Assembly (NCBI GenBank): GCA_039934475.1
Contig: JBDTMC010000228.1
Span: 1-12,148 of the forward strand
From: JBDTMC01 sp039934475
GTDB lineage: Bacteria; Acidobacteriota; Terriglobia; Bryobacterales; Bryobacteraceae
Direction: 5' to 3'
DNA: 12,148 bases
This document shows, in pieces, positions 1-8,847 of this stretch. A program made the position numbers and the translations under genes. Numbering within the stretch: the first letter of the stretch is position 1; the number at the start of each line of letters is the position of its first letter. The notes under the pieces were generated by a model. That model was not told where the DNA came from. It searched no databases and worked only from the letters and a program-made list of their open reading frames with translations.

Positions 1-678
1 AAGTTGGATCGGATCTGGGAGGCGCGCTGTGGCCAACTGGGGAAACTGGTCCGCTATGCCGATGATCTGGTGGCGCTGTGCCGCACGGAATCGGCGTGCA
101 GGGAAGCACTGCGGCGGATCGGGCTGGTGATGAACCGGCTGGGTCTGACACTGCATCCAGTGAAGACGCGGATGGTGGACTTAAGGAAAGGAAAGCAGAG
201 CTTCGAATACCTGGGATGCACGATTCGAAAGAAACGGAGTATCCAGCGAAAGCCATGGGTGCACTATGTGCAGCGGTGGCCGAGCCCGAAGGCGACGAAG
301 AAGATGCGGGACCGAGTACGAGAGTTGACCAGTAAGCGGCAAAGCGGGCAGGATGTGAAGCAGATCATCGCGGAACTGACACCCGTTCTTCGCGGCTGGG
401 GGAACTATTTCCGGACGGGGAATGCCGACCGGGAGTTCAACAAGATGGACTACTTTGTGGTCAAGAGCCTGCGGCGCTGGCAGTATCGGCGGGGCGGGCA
501 GAGGCCTACGAAGCGAGCGCCATTCACCGGCGATCAGCTGTACGGGATGGGACTGCACAAGTTGATGGGCACCGTGAAATACCCGGCGCAAGCCACACAA
601 CGAAGATCATCGGTAAGCCGTGTGCCGGAAAACGGCATGCACGGTTTGAAAGGGGAAATTAGAAACGGACTGGTGTAA
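1..678 (+). CDS. ltrA: Group II intron reverse transcriptase/maturase, C-terminal part (5' truncated by window edge)
   Basis: The frame is open at base 1 and reads in from the left, so the start lies outside the window. The visible part begins just before the reverse transcriptase catalytic motif YADD (codons near 57-68). The thumb/maturase region follows, with the motif LRGWGNYF (about residues 130-137) and the run DYFVVKSLRRWQYRR, both typical of the group II intron maturase-specific (GIIM) domain. No HNH endonuclease motif is visible at the C-terminus. In this family the protein copies the intron RNA into DNA at a target site and helps the RNA to fold and splice. The frame does not stop before RNA domain V: it reads through it (the peptide SVSRVPENGMHGLKG is translated domain V) and stops inside domain VI. 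I recall the same layout in many bacterial intron proteins. Identification is firm; whether the whole intron is intact cannot be seen. Confidence 0.93.
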   Translation, partial: KLDRIWEARCGQLGKLVRYADDLVALCRTESACREALRRIGLVMNRLGLTLHPVKTRMVDLRKGKQSFEYLGCTIRKKRSIQRKPWVHYVQRWPSPKATKKMRDRVRELTSKRQSGQDVKQIIAELTPVLRGWGNYFRTGNADREFNKMDYFVVKSLRRWQYRRGGQRPTKRAPFTGDQLYGMGLHKLMGTVKYPAQATQRRSSVSRVPENGMHGLKGEIRNGLV

Positions 679-701
679 GCCAGCACCGCGCTAAGATCTA
701 C
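615..701 (+). ncRNA. Group II intron RNA domains V and VI (3' end of intron)
   Basis: Domain V is 615-648. Its lower stem is AAGCCGTG (615-622) with CACGGTTT (640-647), including a G-U pair and carrying the conserved AGC triad. Its upper stem is TGCCG/CGGCA (623-627, 633-637) with a GAAAA loop, and there is a two-base TG bulge at 638-639. Domain VI follows as nested pairs: TTAG/CTAA (659-662, 691-694), CGG/CCG (666-668, 686-688) and CTGG/CCAG (670-673, 680-683). Bacterial group II introns usually end in AY, 7-8 bases after a bulged branch-point A. With A693 or A694 as branch point, the 3' splice site would fall after C701 (A700-C701). The exact splice position is inferred. Confidence 0.8.
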
Positions 702-703
702 CA

Positions 704-1363
704 ATGCTGAAACAGAATCTGGAAGCCGTGGAGGAACGAATTGCGCGGGCGGCCGCGCGCGCGGGGCGGAAGCGCGAAGAGATCACGTTAATTGCGGTCA
801 CCAAGATCTTTCCGGCTTCGGCGATCCGGGACGCGTATGAGTTGGGCTTGCGGGAGTTTGGCGAGAACTACGTCCAGGAGTTTGAAGGCAAGGCGCCGCA
901 GCTAGCCGATCTGGTGGGAGCGCGCTTTCATTTGATCGGCCATTTGCAGTCGAACAAGACCCGCAAAGCGGCGGAACTGTTTCAGGTGGTTCAGACCATA
1001 GATTCGGCGAAGCTGGCACGACGCTTGAACGAAGTCGGACAGCGGATGGACGTGTTTTTGGAAGTGAAGCTCTCCGGCGAGGATGCCAAGGCCGGGGCGG
1101 CTCCCGAGGAACTACCGGCGCTGGTGGAAGCCGTGCGCGCCCAGCCAAACCTGAACTTGCGTGGCCTGATGACGATGCCGCCGTGGAGCGACGATCCGGA
1201 ACTACCGCGCCCGTTTTTCGCCAGGCTCCGGGAACTGGCCGGCGGACTTGGATTGAGCGACTTATCGATGGGCATGTCGAACGATTTGGAAACAGCCATC
1301 GAAGAAGGCGCGACGCTGATCCGCGTGGGAACCGCGCTGTTTGGCAAGCGCAAGAAACCGTGA
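704..1363 (+). CDS. yggS: YggS/PLPBP family pyridoxal 5'-phosphate homeostasis protein
   Basis: 219 residues, close to the usual length of this family. It is a single-domain PLP-binding TIM barrel that buffers free PLP and affects amino-acid and vitamin B6 balance; no enzymatic reaction is established. The PLP-binding lysine is K34 in AVTKIFP. Other family blocks are FGENYVQE, FHLIGHLQSNKTR (near residues 75-87) and, at the C-terminus, the phosphate-binding stretch SMGMSNDLETAIEEGATLIR and RVGTALFG. The ATG at 704 fits the family N-terminus. No Shine-Dalgarno sequence lies in front of it, because the preceding bases are the 3' end of a group II intron; the original leader would be the 5' exon, outside the window. 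It overlaps the next gene by four bases, suggesting co-translation. Confidence 0.95.
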   Translation: MLKQNLEAVEERIARAAARAGRKREEITLIAVTKIFPASAIRDAYELGLREFGENYVQEFEGKAPQLADLVGARFHLIGHLQSNKTRKAAELFQVVQTIDSAKLARRLNEVGQRMDVFLEVKLSGEDAKAGAAPEELPALVEAVRAQPNLNLRGLMTMPPWSDDPELPRPFFARLRELAGGLGLSDLSMGMSNDLETAIEEGATLIRVGTALFGKRKKP

Positions 1364-2475
1364 CCGTCGGATTCTTTGGGCCACTGCCTCCGGCGCGCAC
1401 TGGTGTCGCCGAGTATTCGGCGGCCCTGCTGAGTGAACTCCGCAAGCGCGTCGAGGTAAGGCTGGGAGATACCCGTTGCGAGGCCAAACTTTATCAGATT
1501 GGCAACAACGCATTCCATCGAGAAGCCTATGAGCTGGCTCTGAGTCAGCCTGGCGTGGTGGTGCTGCACGATGCCACGCTGCACCATTTCCTGTTAGGCC
1601 GCATGGGCCGCGATGAGTATCTGGCGGAGTTTACTTATAACTACGGGGAGTGGAGCCGGGGGCTAGGCGAGGAGCTGTGGCGTGACCGGGGACGCGCGGC
1701 TGCGGACCCCCGCTATTTCGAGTACGGGTTGCTGCGCCGGGTGGCGGAATCGGCGACGGCGGTAGTGGTTCATAATCCCGGAGCTGCGGCCGCAGTTGTG
1801 CGGCACGCGCCTGGAGCGCGCGTGGTGGAAGTCCCGCATCTGCTGCTGCCGGCGATCGTAGTGGGTGCCGGGGAATGCATGGACGCGCGGAGGCGGTTGG
1901 GTGTTAGTCCGAGTACTTTCTTATTCGGTGTGTTTGGACATCTGCGTGAATCGAAGCGGCTACCTGCGGTGTTGCGGGTCTTCCGAGGGCTTCGCGCGGA
2001 TGGTGTGGATTGTGCGCTGCTGGTGGCCGGCGAGTTCGTGTCGAAGGAGTTGGAGCGGGCTCTGGAAAGCGACGTAAACGGTGCCTTAGTGATCCGCGTG
2101 GGCGCCATGAGTGAGGCTGAACTGGGAATCCTGTCGCATGCGGTGGACGCCTGTGTGAACCTGCGCTATCCGGGCGGCGGAGAAACCAGTGGTATCGCTA
2201 TGCGGCTAATGGCCGCTGGCAAGCCCGTGATTGTAACTTCCAGCCCTGAAACATCACGGATACCGGAAACGGCCTGCCTGCGCGTAGATGCCGGACCTAT
2301 GGAACCGGAGATGTTAGAGGCATGGATGCGGTGGCTGTGCGCGGACCGGGCGGCGGGCCGTGAGATCGGGCGGAGGGGCGCGGCCTATCTGGCGGAGCAT
2401 CACCGGGCTGAGAGGGTGGCCGAGATGATCCTGGATGTGCTGGGGGTAAGCACGGCATCGCCGGATAGTCGATAA
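1360..2475 (+). CDS. GT4-like (GT-B fold) glycosyltransferase
   Basis: 371 residues from a GTG at 1360 that overlaps the yggS stop (GTGA). A longer frame reaches back to an ATG at 1183, but that part lies inside yggS and is arginine-rich shadow sequence, while VGFFGPLPPARTGVAEYS right after the GTG is a typical GT4 N-terminus. The second Rossmann half begins near FLFGVFGHLRESKR (about residues 187-201). The nucleotide-sugar site motif RYPGGGETSGIAMRLMAAG has E275 where the family E-x7-E motif starts. Such enzymes move a sugar from a nucleotide-sugar donor to a lipid- or surface-polysaccharide acceptor. The acceptor cannot be told here and no other glycan genes are in view. Predicted cytoplasmic or peripheral membrane. 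The gene lies 8 bases before the next one, so yggS, this gene and the hydrolase are probably one transcript. Confidence 0.86.
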   Translation: MTVGFFGPLPPARTGVAEYSAALLSELRKRVEVRLGDTRCEAKLYQIGNNAFHREAYELALSQPGVVVLHDATLHHFLLGRMGRDEYLAEFTYNYGEWSRGLGEELWRDRGRAAADPRYFEYGLLRRVAESATAVVVHNPGAAAAVVRHAPGARVVEVPHLLLPAIVVGAGECMDARRRLGVSPSTFLFGVFGHLRESKRLPAVLRVFRGLRADGVDCALLVAGEFVSKELERALESDVNGALVIRVGAMSEAELGILSHAVDACVNLRYPGGGETSGIAMRLMAAGKPVIVTSSPETSRIPETACLRVDAGPMEPEMLEAWMRWLCADRAAGREIGRRGAAYLAEHHRAERVAEMILDVLGVSTASPDSR

Positions 2476-2483
2476 TCGGGTAA

Positions 2484-4318
<1,835 letters not shown>

Positions 4319-4578
4319 ATCTGCCTCTGCTTGACCAAAGCGCATTTGCGCGAATCCAGGTCGAAGAAGCCGTCGTCCCCGGTCTCTTTTGGTTTAAGAT
4401 CCGCAACATTCTCGGGGTGAACGAACGTCGTAGGCGGATCACTGAGCCGGATACCGGGCGTTCTTCTGAGCGATCTTACGATGCTTTGTACCCGGAACTG
4501 TCACTCACGTACTGAAGGCTCTCGACTGATATGTTTGCCAACCGATCCCGACGTGGACCAACAGTCGCACCAGGAATT

Positions 4579-4609
4579 TTGTCAATTTGGTAGCGGTCCG
4601 GCGTATATT
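4579..4609 (+). promoter_or_regulatory. Possible sigma-70-type promoter
   Basis: TTGTCA (4579-4584) and TATATT (4604-4609) each match five of six bases of the -35 and -10 consensus. The spacer is 19 bases, longer than the optimal 17. Transcription would start near 4616, directly before the inverted repeat at 4618. Promoters of this phylum are poorly known, so this is a weak call by eye. Confidence 0.3.
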
Positions 4610-4617
4610 CGGCAAAG

Positions 4618-4740
4618 GTCTGCCAAACCGTCCAGTCCCTGCCTACCGGCTAAGCGGATGTAGCGGCGGATTGGCAGACGTCTCGGGTCGGTGAAGCTTC
4701 AAGCATCCGCCCAACATGTAGGTTGATGCGTGCTGGGCGG
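4618..4740 (+). other. Two intergenic stem-loops, candidate structured RNA
   Basis: The first is a perfect 9-base inverted repeat, GTCTGCCAA (4618-4626) with TTGGCAGAC (4671-4679), enclosing 44 bases. The second is CCGCCCAACATG (4707-4718) with CGTGCTGGGCGG (4729-4740): 12 positions with one A-C mismatch and one G-U pair around a 10-base loop. A promoter-like pair sits just upstream. No T-run follows, so a simple terminator reading is not supported. I do not recognise a known RNA family. The inference that it is transcribed rests only on the promoter-like element and the pairing. Confidence 0.3.
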
Positions 4741-4861
4741 GGTAGGATAACCACCGCGACCCCTCCAGACAAATTCATTACAAATAACCGACGCTGGCCA
4801 GACAGACATTTGCCAGTGTCCTGACAACCTCGTCACGCGGCAGCCGTACTCTGGGACCGTG

Positions 4862-5536
4862 ATGAACAGAGTCCAGTTTCTGCCGCCCGACGAAGATACC
4901 GCCCTCACCACCTGGGAGCGGATTCGGTTCGTTCTGGTGGTGCTGTTGCCGTGGTTGGGATTGTACGAGTTTACAGCCCATCTCCACCTCGCGGGGACTG
5001 CGTTTCAGTTTGCCTTCGAGGACAATTTGCCGATCTATCCGTGGACGGCGCCGGTCTATCAGAGCATCTATGTAGTGGCTGTCGGCGCTCCCTGGATCGC
5101 TCGGACACGACGCGACCTTCGGCGCCTTACTATCTCGGCTTGGCTGGCCATTGCTTTGGTCTTTCCCATCTACTGGTTGATGCCGTCGAGCGCTCCGCGG
5201 CGGCCCCTACTGGTGACCAATTGGGTGACGCGCATCCTCCATTGGGAACGGAATACGTATCCGCCGACCCAGGCTTTTCCCTCGTTTCATGTGCTGTGGG
5301 TGATCTTTCTGGCCCGGCTGTTCCGTCCGGCGTGGTTGGGTTCGGTTTATGCGGCGGCAGTGGCGGTAAGCTGCATCACCACCGGCATGCACTATATCCC
5401 CGATGTTCTGGTATCGGTGGCGATTGCGCCGTTTCTTACAGCTCCCGAGCGGGTTTGGGACTTGGTCAGCAGCGCCTGGATGCGGTTGCCTGGAGTGAGT
5501 CAAAGCCTCTCGAGGTCGAATCCACGCAGACCATAG
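4862..5536 (+). CDS. PAP2-like integral membrane phosphatase/transferase
   Basis: 224 residues from the ATG at 4862, with GGGA upstream at 4853-4856; a GTG sits directly in front but is less likely. Several hydrophobic segments are visible, roughly at residues 22-40, 66-80, 91-107, 144-155, 159-172 and 180-193. The core motifs of the PAP2 superfamily are PSFH (140-143) and TTGMHYIPDV, with H177 and D181 as candidate catalytic pair. The arginine expected in the classical SRxxxxxHxxxD motif is replaced by cysteine (SCITTGMH). This resembles the PAP2_3/inositolphosphorylceramide synthase-like branch more than classical PAP2. Such proteins act on lipid phosphates or move phospho-head groups at the membrane; the substrate is unknown. 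The last 37 bases overlap the convergent qhpG gene and no terminator separates them. Confidence 0.82.
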   Translation: MNRVQFLPPDEDTALTTWERIRFVLVVLLPWLGLYEFTAHLHLAGTAFQFAFEDNLPIYPWTAPVYQSIYVVAVGAPWIARTRRDLRRLTISAWLAIALVFPIYWLMPSSAPRRPLLVTNWVTRILHWERNTYPPTQAFPSFHVLWVIFLARLFRPAWLGSVYAAAVAVSCITTGMHYIPDVLVSVAIAPFLTAPERVWDLVSSAWMRLPGVSQSLSRSNPRRP

Positions 5537-6501
5537 CGGGCTGGAGGCAAGGCGGCGAGTTGTGCATGGGTCCAGGCGATGCCGCGGTCCAATTCAGCGA
5601 GTTCGCTTAACCACCAGTCACCTTCGCCCGCGGAAGCATAGAACTGGCGCGAGGCGTTGAGGTGGCGCAGAAAGCCGGCGAGAAGCCTGGCACTGTAGTG
5701 GGCGAGTGCCGATTCGGCATCCGCTCCGTTCTCAATTGCGGCAATGACCGCGGCCGCAAGAATGGCTTCGCGAACGGCGTTGCCGGCGCCTTCGCCGCAG
5801 ATAGGATCGAAGCTCAGGGCGGCGCTTCCGCAGGCGATCCAGCTGGGAGCGGCGAGCGGTTGCAGTATGCGAGGGCTCGTCGGGAAGGCGACTCCGATTC
5901 CAGTGATGGTGTCAACTTGCGGCGCAATTAGACGCGACTTACTAAGTAACACTTCAGGAGCGGCGCCAGTGGCTAGTAAGGATGCTTGGCCATTCCCAGA
6001 GGGAAGTAGAAAGAGCCAGCCGTCCTCCAGGGACTCAACCCAACAAGAGTCCGCCGCCCGGTCCCATAGACGGACGGTTATAGCGGTGGCAACGCGCGTT
6101 CCGAATGTTTGGTGGACTCCGGAAGCGGTCTTGGCGCTGGAGTAAAGAGACCAGGCCGGGGAGCAGTTCGCATCGGAGGCCGATGGTTCGAGGGTGAGCC
6201 AGAGACGGTTGAGCAAACGTCCCTCATCAAGTGTCCATCCCGCGTGGGGAAAGGCCACCGGCGCAGCGACCGGTCCCCACAACACAACGCGCTGCCGGAT
6301 TTCCAGGCAATCGCTGAGCAACTCGTCCACGCCATCGAAGACCTCAGTCAGCAGGTGCCGCGTGCTCTGATTGAAGAGAAGTGTAGGAGACGCGGCTCGG
6401 GTCGCATGCCGGCAATCGAGGTGAAAGCCTCGCCGCGTCAACAGCCGGGCGGCGCAGCAGGCGGCCAGTCCGTCTCCGTGGATGCTTATGACAGCGGGCA
6501 T
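5500..6501 (-). CDS. qhpG: QhpG-like FAD-dependent monooxygenase for CTQ biogenesis
   Basis: 333 residues. The N-terminal FAD site is HGDGLAACCAARLL (GxGxxA, residues 9-14), a slightly relaxed Rossmann dinucleotide motif. The second FAD motif, with the conserved Asp, is GSAALSFDPICGEGAGNA (225-242), typical of flavoprotein monooxygenases and tryptophan halogenases. In the known qhp system QhpG dihydroxylates a tryptophan of QhpC, the first step toward cysteine tryptophylquinone. The name here rests on the family fit and on position: it is the last gene of the qhpDFEG run and its start overlaps qhpE by 16 bases. The protein is shorter than typical flavoprotein monooxygenases of about 380-450 residues. 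A generic tryptophan-7-halogenase-like or geranylgeranyl reductase-like oxidoreductase is the alternative if context is ignored. Confidence 0.82.
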   Translation of the reverse strand: MPAVISIHGDGLAACCAARLLTRRGFHLDCRHATRAASPTLLFNQSTRHLLTEVFDGVDELLSDCLEIRQRVVLWGPVAAPVAFPHAGWTLDEGRLLNRLWLTLEPSASDANCSPAWSLYSSAKTASGVHQTFGTRVATAITVRLWDRAADSCWVESLEDGWLFLLPSGNGQASLLATGAAPEVLLSKSRLIAPQVDTITGIGVAFPTSPRILQPLAAPSWIACGSAALSFDPICGEGAGNAVREAILAAAVIAAIENGADAESALAHYSARLLAGFLRHLNASRQFYASAGEGDWWLSELAELDRGIAWTHAQLAALPPARYGLRGFDLERL

Positions 6502-7109
6502 GGCGGGACGCGCGCGGCCAGGTAGCCGGTAACATTGGCGACGGCGAAACTGATTCCGTGAAGGTTATATTGTGGGGGAACTCCGGGGATGTCTCGCGGG
6601 AAGCCGCATGCCGCGTAGACAATGCGCCCGTCTTTGACCGTTTCACGAAATTGATGGCGGGGACACTCCGGATCGAGTAGAACTCCCACAGCGCTGGGGA
6701 GGCAACCGGGGAAGGCGGGCCGTCCTTTCATTTCGAATGCGGCAACCAGTTGCGTGCCTATCGCTTTCGCTCGGGCGAGTTTCTCCTCGAAGGCTGGGAC
6801 ATAGGCCTCATTCAAAGTGCCGAGCGAGAGGTTGATGAAATCCATCTGCTGGTCCAGACACCAATCGATGGCGCGAAGCAGGATCTTGCCTGACGTTGCC
6901 AATTCCCGGTCGAAGACTTTCACTGCGTAAATCTCCGCAGTCAGCGCTTTCTCACGAATGGCGCCGGCGACCGCTGTTCCATGTCCCAGGAGATCGAGGA
7001 ACCCTTCGCTGGCGCCGTCGGGTGTGATGGTGATGCCGCCGGCGATTGGTCTTACGTGGGGGTGGTCTGGATTAACGCCGCTATCGATGCATGCGACTCG
7101 AATGGTCAT
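6486..7109 (-). CDS. qhpE: QhpE-like small subtilisin (S8) protease
   Basis: 207 residues, with no signal peptide or propeptide, so probably cytoplasmic. The triad is D9 (VACIDSGV), H43 (LLGHGTAVAG) and S187 (HGISFAVANVTG, in place of the usual GTSMA). INLSLG, about residues 95-100, matches the S8 substrate-binding block. In the known qhp pathway QhpE cuts the leader from QhpC after QhpD has made the thioether bonds. The ATG overlaps the qhpF stop (ATGA), so translation is coupled. One oddity: where subtilisins have AAGNEG, with the oxyanion-hole asparagine, this protein reads VAAFEMKGRPAFPG and the Asn is not seen. It may be a diverged but active member, as triad and order are kept. Confidence 0.86.
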   Translation of the reverse strand: MTIRVACIDSGVNPDHPHVRPIAGGITITPDGASEGFLDLLGHGTAVAGAIREKALTAEIYAVKVFDRELATSGKILLRAIDWCLDQQMDFINLSLGTLNEAYVPAFEEKLARAKAIGTQLVAAFEMKGRPAFPGCLPSAVGVLLDPECPRHQFRETVKDGRIVYAACGFPRDIPGVPPQYNLHGISFAVANVTGYLAARVPPCPLS

Positions 7110-8828
7110 ACGACGGCTCTGTTGGGGAGGGCATCGCGGAAGTGGCGCGCGAGCGCGGATTCGCCTTCAACAATGCGGCCGGCGTCGAGCAGGACGACCT
7201 GATCGGCGATTTCTACGAGTGCCGGCCTATGGGTGACGATGAGAATCGTGCAGGCCGAGGAGAGTCTGCGGAGCGTGGCCGCGAGCGCTGCTTCTGCGGA
7301 CGGGTCGAGCGCGGCGCTGGGTTCGTCGAGAACAAGGATTCGCGGTTTGCGGAGCAGCGCGCGCGATGGCAAGGCGCTGGCGCTGGCCGGCCGAGAGGCT
7401 GAGTCCGCGCTCTCCCAGAACGGTCTGATAGGCATCGGGAAGAGACGCGATGAAATCATGGATCTCGGCCTGGCGAGCGGCATTCTCACAATCGGATAGC
7501 GATGCGCCGGGGGCCCCGAAAACGAGGTTCTCCCGAATTGAGGTATGGAAGAAGAAGGGCAGTTGCTCCACCATGGCGGCGGCGGCGCGCAGATCGTGGA
7601 GGCGAAGGTCTCGCAAGTCGTGGCCGTCGATGCGGATGACGCCGGCTGCCGGATCGTAGAAGCGCATGAGGAGATCAGCGATGGTGGATTTACCGGCTCC
7701 GCTGGCGCCGACCAGAAGACAGGTAGAGTTCGGCGCGACCCGAAAAGAGACATCGTGCAGTACACGGTCACGGCCCGCATAGCCGAATGAGACGCGAGCG
7801 TATTCCAGGTTGCCTAACTTCAAGGCGGCGGGGGCGGCGTCCGGGCGTTCCACGACGTCTTCTTTGGCATCTAGAAGTTCAAAAACGCGGTTAAGGGAGA
7901 CTGCGCCAACGATCAAAGCCGAGTAAGATCCCATGAGGCTTTGGATGGGTGAGAGCAAACGGCCGTGATACGCCATGAACGCCATCAGGCTGCCGATGGT
8001 GATGACATTGCGGATGACCAGATTGCCGCCGTAGAGGAACAGCAGCGCTACCGATAAAGTGATCACCGCGCCGGGGAGCGCGGCCGCCAGGAAGGAGGTG
8101 ACCTGCATGGCGAGCAGGCCTTTGACGAAGCGATCGTTATGGCGGCGGAAGTCGGTATCCTGGCGTTCCTGGGCGTTGGAACTCACCAGAAGCCGGATGC
8201 CGAGTATGTTCTCAATGAGGAAACTGCCGATATCGGCGCTGTATTCGCGCAGGGTTTGGACATGCTTGCGCAATCGTCCTTGATACCGGCGCATGGCCCA
8301 GATGCCGGCGGGCAGTAGCGCAATGCTGACGACCGCGAGACCGGCATTAAGGTAGAACATCATGGCCGCATTGCCAATTAAGAAGAGGAAGTTGGCAGGC
8401 AGGGAGAGGAGAGTATCGGAGCTGAGCTTCTGTAACTCACCGATATCATTGTTGACGCGCGATACGATGTCGCCGGCTTTGGTGACGATGAAAAAGTTCG
8501 GCGAAAGGCGCTGCAGCTTTTGGAATGCTGTGAGGCGCATCTCAAAGAGGACCAGCGCCGAGAGACGGGTGTAGAGATAAGTCGTGAGAATGCCAAAGAA
8601 AAACGAGAGTGCGGCGCAAGCAGCCATCAACAGCGCGAAAATCACCAAGCCGCGAAAGTTGCGATTCTGCAACGCATCGTCAATTAGGAGTTTCGTCAAG
8701 TAGGGCTGGGTAAGAGCCACCGCTGTCGACGCGACGTTGATTCCTACCAGCGGCAGAAACTGCTTCCAATGAGGTTTGACGAACTGCAAGGCGCGGCGGT
8801 ATTGCCGGTAGGGGATTGCGGCTGTCAT
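7106..8828 (-). CDS. qhpF: QhpF-like ABC exporter (TM domain fused to ATPase), frameshifted near its C-terminus
   Basis: Read across one frameshift, this is about a 574-residue half-transporter, normal for type IV ABC exporters. Residues 1-310 hold about six membrane segments. The ATPase domain has Walker A GASGAGKST (374-382), Q-loop Q422 and signature LSAGQ (478-482). Walker B (ILVLDEPSAALD), the D-loop and the H-loop (IVTHRP) lie in another frame after 7357-7365. The unshifted frame runs to 7227 and ends in meaningless sequence after AIARA. In the qhp system QhpF moves the crosslinked QhpC to the periplasm. The start at 8828 is 19 bases after qhpD, with GGCGG upstream. Either the gene is broken or two bases were lost in sequencing; codon style on both sides of the shift is equally gene-like, and the break is recent if real. 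Confidence 0.87.
7357..7365 (-). other. Frameshift site in a GC dinucleotide tract of qhpF
   Basis: On the + strand the tract is GCGCGCGCG between CA and AT. The expected protein IARALLRKPR needs five GC units before TGCTCC on the coding strand; only four are present, so two bases are missing. After the tract the correct reading continues in the other frame down to 7106. Short dinucleotide repeats are classic slippage sites, for polymerases and for sequencers. Confidence 0.8.
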
Positions 8829-8847
8829 GGTTCCGCCGGCACGTACG

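Larger units (their letters stand above)
4319..4861. other. 543-base intergenic region without a convincing gene
   Basis: Short open frames exist on both strands (up to about 70 codons), but none has a good ribosome binding site or a recognisable protein. After the tRNA there is a small GCGC-ATTT-GCGC hairpin (4340-4351) without a T-run, so it is not a clear terminator. GATCCGC (4398-4404) and GCGGATC (4434-4440) form a 7-base inverted repeat. Promoter-like and stem-forming sequences lie at 4579-4740 (listed separately). An AT-rich patch at 4771-4788 in otherwise GC-rich DNA may belong to the promoter of the PAP2 gene. Confidence 0.6.

Noticed and set aside
181..600. 139-codon minus-strand frame opposite the intron maturase
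   Set aside because: Shadow frame opposite the clearly recognised reverse transcriptase/maturase.
1183..1359. Longer N-terminus for the glycosyltransferase from an ATG at 1183
   Set aside because: It lies wholly inside yggS in another frame, and its arginine-rich sequence has no glycosyltransferase features; the GTG at 1360 gives the normal family start.
4340..4351. Hairpin GCGC-ATTT-GCGC as terminator after tRNA-Cys
   Set aside because: The stem is only four base pairs and no T-run follows.
4575..4650. tRNA-like segment with TTGGTAGCGG and an anticodon-arm-like GGTCTGCCAAACC
   Set aside because: No acceptor stem pairs around it, the anticodon stem is broken and no TTC-type T loop follows. 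It is not a tRNA gene, and a tRNA relic is only a guess.
4820..4850. CTGACA ... CGTACT as promoter of the PAP2 gene
   Set aside because: The second hexamer is a poor -10 and transcription would start only a few bases before the ATG.
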